Source: Ignavibacteriae bacterium HGW-Ignavibacteriae-4 (GTDB lineage Bacteria > Bacteroidota > Ignavibacteria > Kapaibacteriales > UBA2268). Taken from it: a stretch of 64,000 nucleotides of DNA. The notes below the pieces were generated by a model, which worked only from the letters and a program-made list of their open reading frames with translations, searched no databases and was not told the DNA's origin. The translations under genes and the position numbers were made by a program. Within the stretch, counting starts at the first letter, position 1. Each line of letters starts with the position of its first letter. The DNA lies in contig PGYR01000008.1 of NCBI GenBank assembly GCA_002839765.1, positions 1-64,000 of the forward strand, given 5' to 3'. Below are positions 27,787 through 37,577 of this stretch, piece after piece.

Positions 27787-28515
27787 CTATACTTTACCAC
27801 TAAGGTGATTATAGTCTGTAAGTAGAGTAGAGAGGAATTCGACTGGTGACATATCACTTTTTATACTAAGTTTTTTAAGATATATATTCTTTAGCTTATT
27901 AGTAGCATCTATTAGTTGATAAGTAAGTTGATCACCATTATTCTTAGCTAATAATTCTCTTATTATATTAGCATCTTTGTCGGTCAAATATCGTGCTTGT
28001 GGGAACACAGGAATATAATTCTCGTCAGTAGCTACATAAATTGTATCTTCCAATTTTAATTCTTTCTCAAGTTTCACGACTGAAGTTTTCCCAATCATAT
28101 CTCCAATTCTTTGTGATTTACTTGATACTAATATAGTTATAAGTGCTACTACTCCGCCAGTCATAGTAATCTCAACTAACCCCAAAAGCCAACGTGAAAA
28201 ATAATCAATAACAGATGGCCTAGTTCCATCGACTTTTATTACTTTAATTTTCCTTGCTTTTTTACCAATACTTTGACCACCTAGAAATAATTCACATAGA
28301 AAGTGGTAGAATATAAAAGGGATGTAAAGACCAACAAGTATCCAAAGTGGAGGGTAAGTATCTTTAAATGTAAATGCTATGAATATCATATACCCGAATA
28401 GGATAAGTATATCAATTATATGAGCTAATATCCTATCACCTACACCCGCAATCTTATATTGTATGTCTATATTCTGTGTGGTTTCTATATTTAGTAGTTC
28501 GTAAGAATTATCCAT
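27787..28515 (-). CDS. RDD family membrane protein
   Basis: The 242-aa protein has an RDD domain with three or more membrane helices (AHIIDILILFGYMIFIAFTF, PPLWILVGLYIPFIFYHFL, LVEITMTGGVVALITILV) and the typical GQSIGKKARKIKVIKVDG and SQRIGDMIGKTSVV. A soluble C-terminal helical part follows. The gene is divergent from the SpoIIM-like gene and belongs to the MoxR/DUF58 neighbourhood, where RDD, SpoIIM, DUF4129 and DUF58 genes often occur together. Confidence 0.87.
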   Translation of the reverse strand: MDNSYELLNIETTQNIDIQYKIAGVGDRILAHIIDILILFGYMIFIAFTFKDTYPPLWILVGLYIPFIFYHFLCELFLGGQSIGKKARKIKVIKVDGTRPSVIDYFSRWLLGLVEITMTGGVVALITILVSSKSQRIGDMIGKTSVVKLEKELKLEDTIYVATDENYIPVFPQARYLTDKDANIIRELLAKNNGDQLTYQLIDATNKLKNIYLKKLSIKSDMSPVEFLSTLLTDYNHLSGKV

Positions 28516-28607
28516 AATCGTATGATTTTAGTAGAAAATTTTCAAAAAAGTATTATCTTTACCAATACAAAGGTATCAATAAAAATTAAATTATAGCAAC
28601 TTGATTA

Positions 28608-29597
28608 ATGAAAGAAGTTCAGTTTCTAAATAATAATTCAGATAAATGGAAAAAATTTGAATCACAACTATCTCGCAAATCTGACCCAAAGAGCGATGAG
28701 AACTCTGATACTTTCATAGAAATACTAGACGATTTATCTTACGCTAAGACCTATTTTCCCAAAGGGAAAACGCATCATTACCTAAACTCAATATCAGCAA
28801 GAGTACAACAAAAGATATATAAAAACAACAAGGAAACTTGGAAAGGAATAGTCGAATTTTGGAAACGAGATTTGCCTTTGATCTACTCATCTGTTCAGAA
28901 AGAATTGCTGATTTCACTTTTGATTATGGTCTTTGGGGTTGGAATTGGGTTTATATCTTCATTGAATGATGATACTTTTGTTCGGCTTATACTTGGTGAT
29001 GGTTACGTTAATATGACTGAAAATTTTATTGAGGATGGAAATCCTATGGCTGTGTATGAGAAAAGCAGACAAAGTGATATGTTCTTCGGCATTACATTCA
29101 ATAATATAATGGTGTCGTTTTATGCTTTTATTCTTGGTATCTTTTTCTCTTTAGGTACGGCTTATATTATATTTTCGAATGCTATTATGTTGGGCTCATT
29201 CCACGCCTTCTTTTATCAGAAGGGAATGTTCTGGGAGACTTTTCTCACGATTTGGATACATGGTTCACTTGAAATATCTGCGATAGTTATAGCAGGTGCT
29301 GCTGGCTTTGTGTTAAGTAGGTCGTTTATGTTCCCTGGTACTTATAGTAGAAAAGAAGCATTCGTATCAGGTGGGAAGAAAGGAATAAGGATGATATCTG
29401 GATTGATACCCATATTTATAATGGCTGGGTTTCTAGAATCTTTCGTTACCCGATATCACGAAATGAGTATAATAATTAAATTGATTATAATAATAAGTTC
29501 TCTGTCTTACATAGCTTGGTTTTTTGTGATAAACCCAAGAAAGGTAAGAGCAAGAATAGATATTCAAGAAATTATAGAAACTAATAACTTAATATAG
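28608..29597 (+). CDS. SpoIIM (stage II sporulation protein M)-like membrane protein
   Basis: The 329-aa protein has a soluble N-terminal part (about 1-100, FLNNNSDKWKKFESQL) and then a DUF95/SpoIIM domain with five or more membrane helices (LLISLLIMVFGVGIGFISSL; ITFNNIMVSFYAFILGIFFSLG; TIWIHGSLEISAIVIAGAAGF). The helix IHGSLEISAIVIAG is characteristic. In non-sporulating bacteria such genes accompany MoxR and DUF58 genes. The gene opens the plus-strand operon and ends 12 bp before the next gene. Confidence 0.88.
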   Translation: MKEVQFLNNNSDKWKKFESQLSRKSDPKSDENSDTFIEILDDLSYAKTYFPKGKTHHYLNSISARVQQKIYKNNKETWKGIVEFWKRDLPLIYSSVQKELLISLLIMVFGVGIGFISSLNDDTFVRLILGDGYVNMTENFIEDGNPMAVYEKSRQSDMFFGITFNNIMVSFYAFILGIFFSLGTAYIIFSNAIMLGSFHAFFYQKGMFWETFLTIWIHGSLEISAIVIAGAAGFVLSRSFMFPGTYSRKEAFVSGGKKGIRMISGLIPIFIMAGFLESFVTRYHEMSIIIKLIIIISSLSYIAWFFVINPRKVRARIDIQEIIETNNLI

Positions 29598-29609
29598 GAC
29601 TAAAGTAAT

Positions 29610-30464
29610 ATGGAAAATTTTGGCAGAATTAATTTCAAGCAGGAGAGAGATTTCTCTAGCTTACTGAACGCTACCTTTGAGTTTCTAAAGCAAGAATTCA
29701 AACCATTGTTGAAGCTTTTGCTAATTAGATTAGCTCCATTTCTTATTCTTATTGGTGTCTTTAGTGCTTTGAGTATGGATAATATTGCAAATAATATGGG
29801 CTCTAATCCATTTGCTATATTCTCTTTCTATTACATTGCACAAATGCTACTCACTGTATTTGCTATGGTTTACCTGCAATCATTAACCCTCCACTATATC
29901 AAGCATTATAATTCTGACTCAATGGAATCTAGAGAAGAATATGTGAAGAACAATGCGTTGTCAAAAGTAATTGAATTGATTGGAGTAAATATTGGTTATG
30001 GTTTCCTCGTTGGATTAGCTACACTTTTATTTATAATTCCAGGTATTTATGTATTTGTTATATTCTCATTAGTATATGTGATAACAGTGTTAGGGGATGG
30101 AGAACCGGGTGTATTTAAAAAGTCATCCACTCTAATTAAAAATCATTGGTGGGAGACATTTGGTGGTCTTATTGTTGTTTTCATAGTATATTATATAATA
30201 ACTTTAATTTTCGCTCTTCCAAATTCAATGATATTTTTATTTGATGCTTTTACAGGTGCTTATGATGGAGCTATTTCAACTAGTAATAATATAGTTTTAG
30301 ACATAATACTCAATATAATTGCTGCATTTGGCATACTATCAGCAATCATAATGTATATTTATCTTTCTTTCAATTATTATAGTTTGATGGAGCAAAAAGA
30401 AGCTACAGGATTGTTGGATCAGATTGATCAAATGGAGCAAGATCTTTCTGAGGATAATGCCTAA
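29610..30464 (+). CDS. Multi-pass membrane protein of the MoxR operon
   Basis: The 284-aa protein has about six membrane helices (LLLIRLAPFLILIGVFSAL; FYYIAQMLLTVFAMVYL; YGFLVGLATLLFIIPGIYVF; TFGGLIVVFIVYYIITLIF; ILSAIIMYIYLSF). The helix-loop pattern with IPGIYVF and an amphipathic end resembles DUF975/glycerophosphodiesterase-membrane-domain-type proteins, but I cannot name the family. It overlaps the DUF4129 gene start by 8 bp. Confidence 0.75.
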   Translation: MENFGRINFKQERDFSSLLNATFEFLKQEFKPLLKLLLIRLAPFLILIGVFSALSMDNIANNMGSNPFAIFSFYYIAQMLLTVFAMVYLQSLTLHYIKHYNSDSMESREEYVKNNALSKVIELIGVNIGYGFLVGLATLLFIIPGIYVFVIFSLVYVITVLGDGEPGVFKKSSTLIKNHWWETFGGLIVVFIVYYIITLIFALPNSMIFLFDAFTGAYDGAISTSNNIVLDIILNIIAAFGILSAIIMYIYLSFNYYSLMEQKEATGLLDQIDQMEQDLSEDNA

Positions 30465-31239
30465 ACTTATATTATATATACTGATATTCACTTTTTCGAC
30501 GTATTTGCATAGCGAAGAAGATACTACCTCAATTGATTCAGTTGAGATGATATATCTAGATACAGCTAATATTGAGATTGACTCTGCATTAACAATCAAT
30601 TATGATACGACTGATGTTGAAGTTCTATCTATTCCACAAGTAAAAATTGACTCTCTGAAAGCTACAGGTGATTACATATACCTAACTGATGAAGAAAGAG
30701 AGAATATGGGTCTATGGGATTGGCTGAAAATGAAGTTTCTGCAATGGTTCTACGGTATATTTAATACAATAGGTGAATATGGCTTATTGGATTTACTTGG
30801 TTTGATTTTTGGTGTTATAGTTATTGGGTTTATCATATTTAAAATTGCAAATCGAGGACTCAGTTTTGGATTTGTTGGTTCTGGTGAAGAAAGGTCAGAT
30901 GGCAATTTGGTAGTTTCTATAAAGAAAGATGAATTCGATAAGTTGATAGAAACGGCTAGAAACAATGGTAATAGGAACGAAATAATACGACTTTCTTTCT
31001 TGAAAATAATATCAGAACTCAACAACAAGAACATAATAAAATATTCGGAAGATAAAACCAATAGAGACTATTACTACGAGATAAGTGATGAGAATATAAA
31101 GTCTCAGTTCAAAAAAGTATCAAATATATTTGACTATACATTCTATGGTGAATTTGAAATAACGGATTCACATCTTAATCAATATGAACCAATCTTTCTT
31201 AACTTGTATAACTCTCTTCCGAAAGGAGTTATCAAGTGA
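30457..31239 (+). CDS. DUF4129 domain membrane protein
   Basis: ATG 30457 overlaps the preceding stop and begins a signal-like segment (MPKLILYILIFTFSTYLHS), giving 260 aa; the ORF-track start 11 codons upstream is less likely. A second membrane helix (LDLLGLIFGVIVIGFIIFKIA) separates an exported N-terminal part from a cytoplasmic DUF4129-like C-terminus (IIRLSFLKIISELNNKNIIKYSEDKTNRDYYYE). DUF4129 proteins typically sit in MoxR/DUF58 operons. The stop overlaps the next GTG start. Confidence 0.82.
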   Translation: MPKLILYILIFTFSTYLHSEEDTTSIDSVEMIYLDTANIEIDSALTINYDTTDVEVLSIPQVKIDSLKATGDYIYLTDEERENMGLWDWLKMKFLQWFYGIFNTIGEYGLLDLLGLIFGVIVIGFIIFKIANRGLSFGFVGSGEERSDGNLVVSIKKDEFDKLIETARNNGNRNEIIRLSFLKIISELNNKNIIKYSEDKTNRDYYYEISDENIKSQFKKVSNIFDYTFYGEFEITDSHLNQYEPIFLNLYNSLPKGVIK

Positions 31240-32426
31240 AAAAGAATAAGAATATATTAGTTTTCGTATTGATTCTAGTTGTTATATTTTTGATTGAGGT
31301 ATCGAATAGAGATATGACGGATTGGACTGCTACTTTCAACAAAGAAGACAAAATTCCTTTTGGAACTAAGGTTTTAGATGAGCTTTTACCCGAGTTATTC
31401 AGTAATAGTAAAATCACATATAATGACGTAAGTTTATATGAATTATTAGATACTAATAAGACTAATCAAACATTAATTATCGCGTATGATAATTTGTACG
31501 GAAGAGCTAAAGTAAATATTGACTTTAAAAGTTTGGAAAGACTAATAGCTTGGGTAAACAATGGAAATACCGCCTTTCTCAATATATGTGGACAGGTAGA
31601 GTTTGACACATTAAACTTAGGTATTAGTACGACTTATGTTTTTAACGAGACTAACAAAAAGAATATAAATTTTTATAATGAAAAACTTCAGTTTGATAAG
31701 GATTTGAAATTAGACAAAGGTTCATATTCTTCTTACTTCTCTACAATTGATACAAGTAATGTAGAATTAATTGCTCATTATGATAACCAGGCTCGTTTTA
31801 TCAAACAGAAAATTGGAAAAGGCAATATTTATATATCGACAATTCCTTATGCTTTCACTAACTATAATTTACTTTACGGAAGTCCGGAGTTAGCTATCAA
31901 AATGCTATCGTATTTACCGAAAGACAATGATATAATAGTTGATGAATATTATAAAATTGGTTCAGATAAATCAAGCCACCACTTACGATATATACTATCG
32001 CAAAAGTCACTCAAATGGGGTTATTATACTCTCTTGATGACAGTATTCTTCGCAATAGTTATCAATCTAAAAAGAAAGCAGAAAGCTATACCAGTCATTA
32101 GAAAGAAGAAGAACTCTTCTCTGGAATTTATTAAAACTATAAGTAATCTATACTTAGAAGAAAATGATAATAAGTTCATAGCAGACAAGAAAATAAAGCA
32201 TTTTAGAAATTATCTTAGACAGAAGCTAAATCTAAAAGCAAATTCTTTTGAAATAGATATTATGGAATATATAGCAAAAAGAACTGGCGTTGATGTAGAG
32301 CTTTTAGAGGAAATATTCAGACGAATAAGAGCAGTAGAAATAACAAATGATGTCAGTTTTCAGCAATTAGAACAACTAAATTCATGTATTGATAAATTTT
32401 ATTTGAAGGTAAGAAATGGAAAATGA
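31236..32426 (+). CDS. DUF4350 domain membrane protein (GTG start)
   Basis: The 396-aa protein starts with GTG overlapping the upstream TGA (GTGA), with AAAGGAG eight bases before it as a good ribosome site. A first membrane helix (NILVFVLILVVIFLIEV) is followed by an exported DUF4350 domain (about 25-240, GTKVLDELLPELF, LERLIAWVNNGNTAFL, GKGNIYISTIPYAFTNYNLL), a second helix (WGYYTLLMTVFFAIVIN) and a cytoplasmic tail. The DUF4350 fold resembles glutamine-amidotransferase-like domains. It is a standard partner of MoxR. Confidence 0.85.
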   Translation: MKKNKNILVFVLILVVIFLIEVSNRDMTDWTATFNKEDKIPFGTKVLDELLPELFSNSKITYNDVSLYELLDTNKTNQTLIIAYDNLYGRAKVNIDFKSLERLIAWVNNGNTAFLNICGQVEFDTLNLGISTTYVFNETNKKNINFYNEKLQFDKDLKLDKGSYSSYFSTIDTSNVELIAHYDNQARFIKQKIGKGNIYISTIPYAFTNYNLLYGSPELAIKMLSYLPKDNDIIVDEYYKIGSDKSSHHLRYILSQKSLKWGYYTLLMTVFFAIVINLKRKQKAIPVIRKKKNSSLEFIKTISNLYLEENDNKFIADKKIKHFRNYLRQKLNLKANSFEIDIMEYIAKRTGVDVELLEEIFRRIRAVEITNDVSFQQLEQLNSCIDKFYLKVRNGK

Positions 32427-33399
32427 GAATATGGAATTTCAATCAAGAGTTGATTTGACTAAGATACAATCGAAAGTCGAATTGATAAAAAAAGAAATAT
32501 CGAAATCGCTAATTGGTCAAGAACAGATGGTGGAGCTAATACTCACTGCTATTCTAACTGGTGGGCACGTACTAATAGAAGGTGTACCAGGAGTAGCTAA
32601 GACATTGACCGCTAAGCTAGTATCTAAAGTAATCAATGCTGATTATGGTAGGATTCAATTTACTCCTGATCTTATGCCTTCTGACATATTAGGAACATCA
32701 ATTTACAATCCTAAATTAGGTGAATTTGAGTTCAAGAAAGGCCCTATCTTCAAAAATCTAGTCCTGATAGATGAGATTAATCGTGCCCCTGCTAAAACGC
32801 AGTCGGCTCTTTTTGAAGTTATGGAAGAACAGCAAATCTCAATGGACGGTGTGAAATACACTCTAACACCTCCTTTCTTTGTTATGGCGACTCAAAATCC
32901 AGTAGAACACGAAGGTACATATAGATTGCCAGAAGCACAGCTCGACAGATTCCTATTTAAGATAAATGTTGATTATCCGAGCATGGAAAATGAACTAAAC
33001 ATTCTGAAAAACAAATCACAGAATAAGTTTGATAATCCGATGACAGCTGTTAATCAGGTAATTAGCTCACAAGAAATAGAAGAGTTCAAAGCACTATTAG
33101 ATGATGTTGTTGTAGATGATGTGATCTATAAATACATTGTAGAGATTATTCAATTATCTAGAAATTTCCATTCTGTGTATTTAGGAGCTTCTCCTAGAGC
33201 TGGTATTATGCTTTTACGTTCGGCGCAGGCCTTTGCTATACTCAATGGGCGTGATTTTGTTACTCCTGAAGATATACAAACTCTATGTGTGCCGTTACTT
33301 TCGCATAGATTAATACTTACTCCTGAGAAAGAAATGGAAGGTATAACAACAGCTGATGTAATCAAAGATTTACTGCACGCGGTAGAGGTACCTAGATGA
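32416..33399 (+). CDS. MoxR family AAA ATPase
   Basis: The 327-aa AAA+ ATPase has Walker A EGVPGVAKTLTAK, Walker B LVLIDEINRAP, sensor ATQNPVEHEGTYRLPEAQLDRF and the C-terminal lid SPRAGIMLLRSAQAFA. MoxR ATPases act as chaperones that mature or activate partner complexes, often with DUF58 and VWA proteins. It overlaps DUF4350 upstream by 11 bp and DUF58 downstream by 4 bp, so the stoichiometric link is strong. Confidence 0.95.
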   Translation: MENENMEFQSRVDLTKIQSKVELIKKEISKSLIGQEQMVELILTAILTGGHVLIEGVPGVAKTLTAKLVSKVINADYGRIQFTPDLMPSDILGTSIYNPKLGEFEFKKGPIFKNLVLIDEINRAPAKTQSALFEVMEEQQISMDGVKYTLTPPFFVMATQNPVEHEGTYRLPEAQLDRFLFKINVDYPSMENELNILKNKSQNKFDNPMTAVNQVISSQEIEEFKALLDDVVVDDVIYKYIVEIIQLSRNFHSVYLGASPRAGIMLLRSAQAFAILNGRDFVTPEDIQTLCVPLLSHRLILTPEKEMEGITTADVIKDLLHAVEVPR

Positions 33400-34730
33400 T
33401 AAAGCTGTATAAATCTTTATTTCTAAATAAACGATTTTATATACTTATCTCAATTATTACTGCTCTTTTCTTTATAGGGCAGTACATTGGATTTCTGTTT
33501 TATGTTGCGTTAAGTATGCTTATACTGTTCGTAGGTGCTGTACTTTATGATATTATCCTTCTCTATGTTAACAAGAATAGGTTAGAGGTGAGTCGCGAAC
33601 TGGGGGGCAGACTGTCAAATGGTGACGACAATCCAATAATCATAAAAGTAAGAAACAACGCTGACCAAAATTTTGATTGTATAATCATAGATGAGATTCC
33701 TGAGCAATTTCAGATGAGGGAAAATGAAATTAATTTTCAGATTGCTTCTAAAGAATCATTGACTCTGACTTATCTATTGCGACCAACAGAGCGAGGGGAA
33801 TACAAGTTCTCTAATATTAACCTTTTCATTTCTTCAAAAGTTGGATTAGTACAATGTAAGATTGTATTCCAAGCCGAGCAGAGCGTTGTAGTACTCCCAT
33901 CGTTCTTACAATTGAAGAAGTTTGCTTTTCTAGCTATATCAAATAGATTAGATGAATATGGAGTAAAGAAAATAAGAAAAAGAGGTCGCTCACTAGAATT
34001 TGAACAGATTAAAGAATACACGACTGGTGACGATTATAGAGCGATTAACTGGAAGGCATCTGCTAAGCGAAGTAACCTCATGATAAATCAATATCAAGAC
34101 GAACGATCGCAAAACATAATCAATATAATAGACAAAGGCAGGAATATGGAAATGCCATTCGAAGGTATGTCGCTGATGGATTATGCCATTAACTCATCAT
34201 TGATTTTGTCTAATATTGCGGTTCAAAAACACGACAATGCTGGGCTAATTACATTCTCAAAAGAAATAGATACTATTCAACTACCAAGCAAGAAAAAAAC
34301 TCAGATTTCGAATTTACAACATAGTTTATATACTCAGAAAACAGATTTTCAAGAGCCAAATTATGAGAAGCTATTTCTTGCTTTGAGGCATTATATAAAG
34401 CAACGTAGTTTGTTATTGATATATACTAACTTCGAGACAGTTTCGAATATGAAACGAAATCTGAAATATATACAAGCAATTGCTAAGTACCATGTAGTAG
34501 TGGTTATAATCTTTGAGAATACTGAAATATCAAGAATATTGACGGAGAAAGCTGAATCTAAGAGTGAGATATACCGCAAAGTAACAGCAGAAAAGTATGC
34601 TCAAGAGAAAGCAAATATTGTTGAGCTTTTCAACTCAATGGGCATACATACGGTTTTAACTAAGCCAAACGACCTAACCGTAAATACTATAAACAAGTAT
34701 TTAGAGATTAAATCTAAGCGATTAGTTTAA
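33396..34730 (+). CDS. DUF58 domain protein
   Basis: The 444-aa protein has two N-terminal membrane helices (FYILISIITALFFIGQYIGFL; LSMLILFVGAVLYDIIL), a beta-sandwich segment and a DUF58 block (GRSLEFEQIKEYTTGDDYRAINW, then KASAKRSNLMINQYQDERS). The C-terminal part (NIINIIDKGRNME, ALRHYIKQRSLLLIYTNF) is VWA-like but its metal site is degenerate (IDKGRNM). It is the last gene of the MoxR operon. The operon may support envelope stability or oxygen tolerance, as suggested for related sets, but that is inference here. Confidence 0.9.
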   Translation: MIKLYKSLFLNKRFYILISIITALFFIGQYIGFLFYVALSMLILFVGAVLYDIILLYVNKNRLEVSRELGGRLSNGDDNPIIIKVRNNADQNFDCIIIDEIPEQFQMRENEINFQIASKESLTLTYLLRPTERGEYKFSNINLFISSKVGLVQCKIVFQAEQSVVVLPSFLQLKKFAFLAISNRLDEYGVKKIRKRGRSLEFEQIKEYTTGDDYRAINWKASAKRSNLMINQYQDERSQNIINIIDKGRNMEMPFEGMSLMDYAINSSLILSNIAVQKHDNAGLITFSKEIDTIQLPSKKKTQISNLQHSLYTQKTDFQEPNYEKLFLALRHYIKQRSLLLIYTNFETVSNMKRNLKYIQAIAKYHVVVVIIFENTEISRILTEKAESKSEIYRKVTAEKYAQEKANIVELFNSMGIHTVLTKPNDLTVNTINKYLEIKSKRLV

Positions 34731-34764
34731 ATATAAGATAAGTTATAGAGTAATCTTTTATTAT

Positions 34765-35682
34765 TTACGCTTCTACTGACTCTTGAGATTTGCTCCATTC
34801 TGCAATTGCAGCTTTCACTTTTTCCAAGTACCATTGTGGAGTAGATGTAGCGCCAGTTATACCAACTATATTACAACCTTCAAACCAGTCCCATTCAATT
34901 TCTTCTACATCTTCTATATAGTGCATATTCTCATTGAATTGCTTCATGTGCTTGAATAAACTCTTACCATTCGATGAGTTACGACCAGCTACGAAGATTA
35001 CTATGTCATTGTCTTTTGCAAATTGTACTACTTCTTCGTCTCTTCCCCAAACTTCTTTACAAAGTGAGTTCTTGAATTGAAAATGATCTTTGGTGTCTCC
35101 ACCTTCGACGAAGTTTCGGACTTTACTTTCTATCACATCACGAATTTTGTGATATACGTATTTTTCCATTGTAGTTTGTGAGAACAGTACTGTTGGCTTA
35201 GTAAAGTCAACTTTCTCCAAAGCTTCTTCTTCAGTTAGGATTATAACGCAATTATCATTTACCATACCACGCAATCCGATTACTTCCGCGTGATTCGGCT
35301 TTCCGTATATTACTACTTGATAACCCTTGTCATAGTATCTCTTTACTCGGTTTTGTAAACCAGTAACAAGAGGGCAAGTTGCATCTACTAACCTTACTCC
35401 CAAATCTTCTGCCATTTGAAATGTAGCAGGCGGCTCACCGTGTGCTCTGATAAGTACAGTTGCCTTTTCGTCAGTTTTTGCTAACTGCTCTATACCCAAG
35501 TGGTCTATTGTTTTTAGACCTTTAGCAGCTAATCTTTCTATTTCTTTTGGGTTATGGATAATATCACCTAAGACATAAACCGTCTCATTCTCAGTAGCTG
35601 CAGCTAATGTTTTCTCTGTGATATCTATTGTTCTTACTACGCCCCAGCAAAATCCAGCTGAGTTATCTATTTTTATTTGCAT
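34765..35682 (-). CDS. ispH: 4-hydroxy-3-methylbut-2-enyl diphosphate reductase
   Basis: The 305-aa iron-sulfur enzyme carries out the last step of the MEP isoprenoid pathway, reducing HMBPP to IPP and DMAPP. The three cluster Cys residues are in AGFCWGVVRTID, VDATCPLVTGL and NSLCKEVWGRDEE. IRAHGEPPA and the closing GATSTPQWYLEKV are family signatures. It is slightly longer than the usual E. coli-type enzyme. It lies downstream of cmk on the same strand with a 55-bp gap. Confidence 0.95.
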   Translation of the reverse strand: MQIKIDNSAGFCWGVVRTIDITEKTLAAATENETVYVLGDIIHNPKEIERLAAKGLKTIDHLGIEQLAKTDEKATVLIRAHGEPPATFQMAEDLGVRLVDATCPLVTGLQNRVKRYYDKGYQVVIYGKPNHAEVIGLRGMVNDNCVIILTEEEALEKVDFTKPTVLFSQTTMEKYVYHKIRDVIESKVRNFVEGGDTKDHFQFKNSLCKEVWGRDEEVVQFAKDNDIVIFVAGRNSSNGKSLFKHMKQFNENMHYIEDVEEIEWDWFEGCNIVGITGATSTPQWYLEKVKAAIAEWSKSQESVEA

Positions 35683-35737
35683 TTTCGACCTAAGTTTTTT
35701 CTTTTTTGACGTAAAGCCAAGTTTTTCTATTGCAAAT

Positions 35738-36409
35738 TTATGAGTTAATTATCTTATTTGCTAAATCAATTACTAAATTTGTTTGTTCTTCAATAGTGAT
35801 ATTCGATGTATCAATTACTTGAGCATCATCTGCTTTTCTAAGTGGGCTAATCTCACGACTACTATCGAAATCATCTCTATCTGATATTAGCTTTGCTATT
35901 TCTTCGACGGTAACTTGCGAACCAGCGGCTATCAGTTCTTTTGTTCTACGTTCAGCCCTTGCTTCTATAGATGCGTGCATATACAGCTTCAAATCCGCGT
36001 TAGGGAATACGACAGTACCAATGTCACGTCCATCCATAACAACACCGCCTTGCTTGCCTAACTCACGTTGTTGGTCAACTAATTTCTCTCTGACTATACC
36101 AACAGCAGCTACAGGACTTGCTAATTTCGTAACTTCAGCTGTTCTTATTTCCTTGCTTACATCTTCACCATTGAGCAAAGTACGTTGACCCGACTCACTT
36201 GGTTCTAGTTCTATTTTGATATTACTCATTAGAGAGTCAAAATCGAATCCTTCTAGCTCTTTACCACTCCTGATGTATGCTAGAGTGGTAGCTCGGTACA
36301 TAGCACCAGTGTCTATGTATATATAATTCAATTTTTTTGCGACTTCTCTTGCAGTAGTTGTCTTACCTGACCCAGCTGGTCCATCTAGTGCGATTATTAT
36401 TTTTTTCAT
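35738..36409 (-). CDS. cmk: Cytidylate kinase
   Basis: The 223-aa P-loop kinase phosphorylates CMP and dCMP. Walker A is GPAGSGKTTTAREVA (residues 10-18), with the IDTGAMYRA nucleotide-monophosphate site, VVMDGRDIGTVVFPNADLK and the lid SDRDDFDSSREISPL. Its ATG overlaps the TGA of the HAD gene by one base. It is part of a ssb-HAD-cmk operon on the minus strand. Confidence 0.96.
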   Translation of the reverse strand: MKKIIIALDGPAGSGKTTTAREVAKKLNYIYIDTGAMYRATTLAYIRSGKELEGFDFDSLMSNIKIELEPSESGQRTLLNGEDVSKEIRTAEVTKLASPVAAVGIVREKLVDQQRELGKQGGVVMDGRDIGTVVFPNADLKLYMHASIEARAERRTKELIAAGSQVTVEEIAKLISDRDDFDSSREISPLRKADDAQVIDTSNITIEEQTNLVIDLANKIINS

Positions 36410-37110
36410 CAGTTATATATCCTTTCCATCTCATTATAAAATTGATCTATGTCTAAAAAGTCCGTAATTAATGAATCTGCATTCTGCTCTTGAAAAGCAG
36501 GATAATCTTCAATCTTTGCTATTATAATTGCTTTCATATTATTGGTCTTTGCGGCTAGTAAATCACTGTTTGTATCGCCGATTATTACTGTGTTGTTGTT
36601 CGAGTAAATTGAATCACCAACTCGGTGATTTACTCTGTCCAAAGCGATAGGGGGGAGCAAGTTCCTATCCGAATTATCATTACCGAAAGCCCCATCAGTG
36701 AAATATCTATCTAGTTGATATGACGATAACTTCTGAAATGCATTTTTAATACTATTGCCAGTTACTAATGATAACTCATACTCGTCATTACTTTTGAGTG
36801 ATTCTAATAGCTTATCTATACCTGGAATAAGCTCTATAAACTCTGTCGTGCAGTACTGCTTGAATCTATCTAATTTTAAATTCCAAAAGTCTTCTACTTT
36901 CTGAGCTACTAATTCTCTGTCAAATCCAATTGCATCAGCCATCTGGTTAAGGATTTGCAAATCCGTATTACCAGAAAAACGAGGCATTTGTTCTATCGAA
37001 ATAGATTGCCCATATATATCAAAAAAAGTGTCAATGAAAATATTCTTTGACACTCCCATTTTCATGTTAAGTATAGTACCGTCTATATCAAAAAGTAGTA
37101 ATCTTTTCAT
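36409..37110 (-). CDS. HAD-family hydrolase (phosphoglycolate phosphatase-like)
   Basis: The 233-aa protein has the HAD motifs: LLFDIDGTILNMKM (nucleophile Asp and acid Asp, motif I), LSLVTGNS (motif II), and VIIGDTNSDLLAAKTNN (motif III/IV). A helical cap lies between residues 15 and 80. These enzymes dephosphorylate small molecules such as phosphoglycolate or sugar phosphates; the substrate is not readable. TAAATG joins it to the upstream ssb. Confidence 0.88.
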   Translation of the reverse strand: MKRLLLFDIDGTILNMKMGVSKNIFIDTFFDIYGQSISIEQMPRFSGNTDLQILNQMADAIGFDRELVAQKVEDFWNLKLDRFKQYCTTEFIELIPGIDKLLESLKSNDEYELSLVTGNSIKNAFQKLSSYQLDRYFTDGAFGNDNSDRNLLPPIALDRVNHRVGDSIYSNNNTVIIGDTNSDLLAAKTNNMKAIIIAKIEDYPAFQEQNADSLITDFLDIDQFYNEMERIYN

Positions 37111-37557
37111 TTAGAACGGAACATCGTCATCAAATTCTTCGCTCGAATCTTTATCATCAAAGCTATCATAGTTCGGAGAAGATTCACCAGCATGACTAGG
37201 GCCACTATTACCACCGCTACTCATAGCTGAATCAATTAGAATAATATTATTACCCAAAACTTCAGTTATATACTTAGTAGCGCCAGATTGATCTTCATAA
37301 GAGCGAGTTTTCAGCTTGCCTTCGATCATTACTTTGCTACCTTTTTTCAGATGCTTTTCTGCTGTATCTGCTCTGAAATCCCAAAGAACAACTCTATGCC
37401 AATCAGTCGTTTCTTGCCACTGGCCTGATTTGTCTTTGTAGTTTTCAGTAGTTGCAAGATTAAGTGTACATACTTTCTTGCCTTGGGGAGTTGTACGAAT
37501 TTCCGGGTCTCTACCCAAGTTACCCAATAGTGTTACTTGATTATAACTTCTTGCCAT
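37111..37557 (-). CDS. ssb: Single-stranded DNA-binding protein
   Basis: The 148-aa protein has an OB-fold ssDNA-binding domain (MARSYNQVTLLGNLGRDPEIR, DWHRVVLWDFRADTAEKHLKKGSKVMIEGKLKTRSYEDQ) and a Ser/Gly linker ending in the acidic tail EEFDDDVPF that recruits repair proteins. It is the first gene before HAD and cmk. Confidence 0.95.
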   Translation of the reverse strand: MARSYNQVTLLGNLGRDPEIRTTPQGKKVCTLNLATTENYKDKSGQWQETTDWHRVVLWDFRADTAEKHLKKGSKVMIEGKLKTRSYEDQSGATKYITEVLGNNIILIDSAMSSGGNSGPSHAGESSPNYDSFDDKDSSEEFDDDVPF

Positions 37558-37577
37558 GATTTATGTCCTAATTTATT

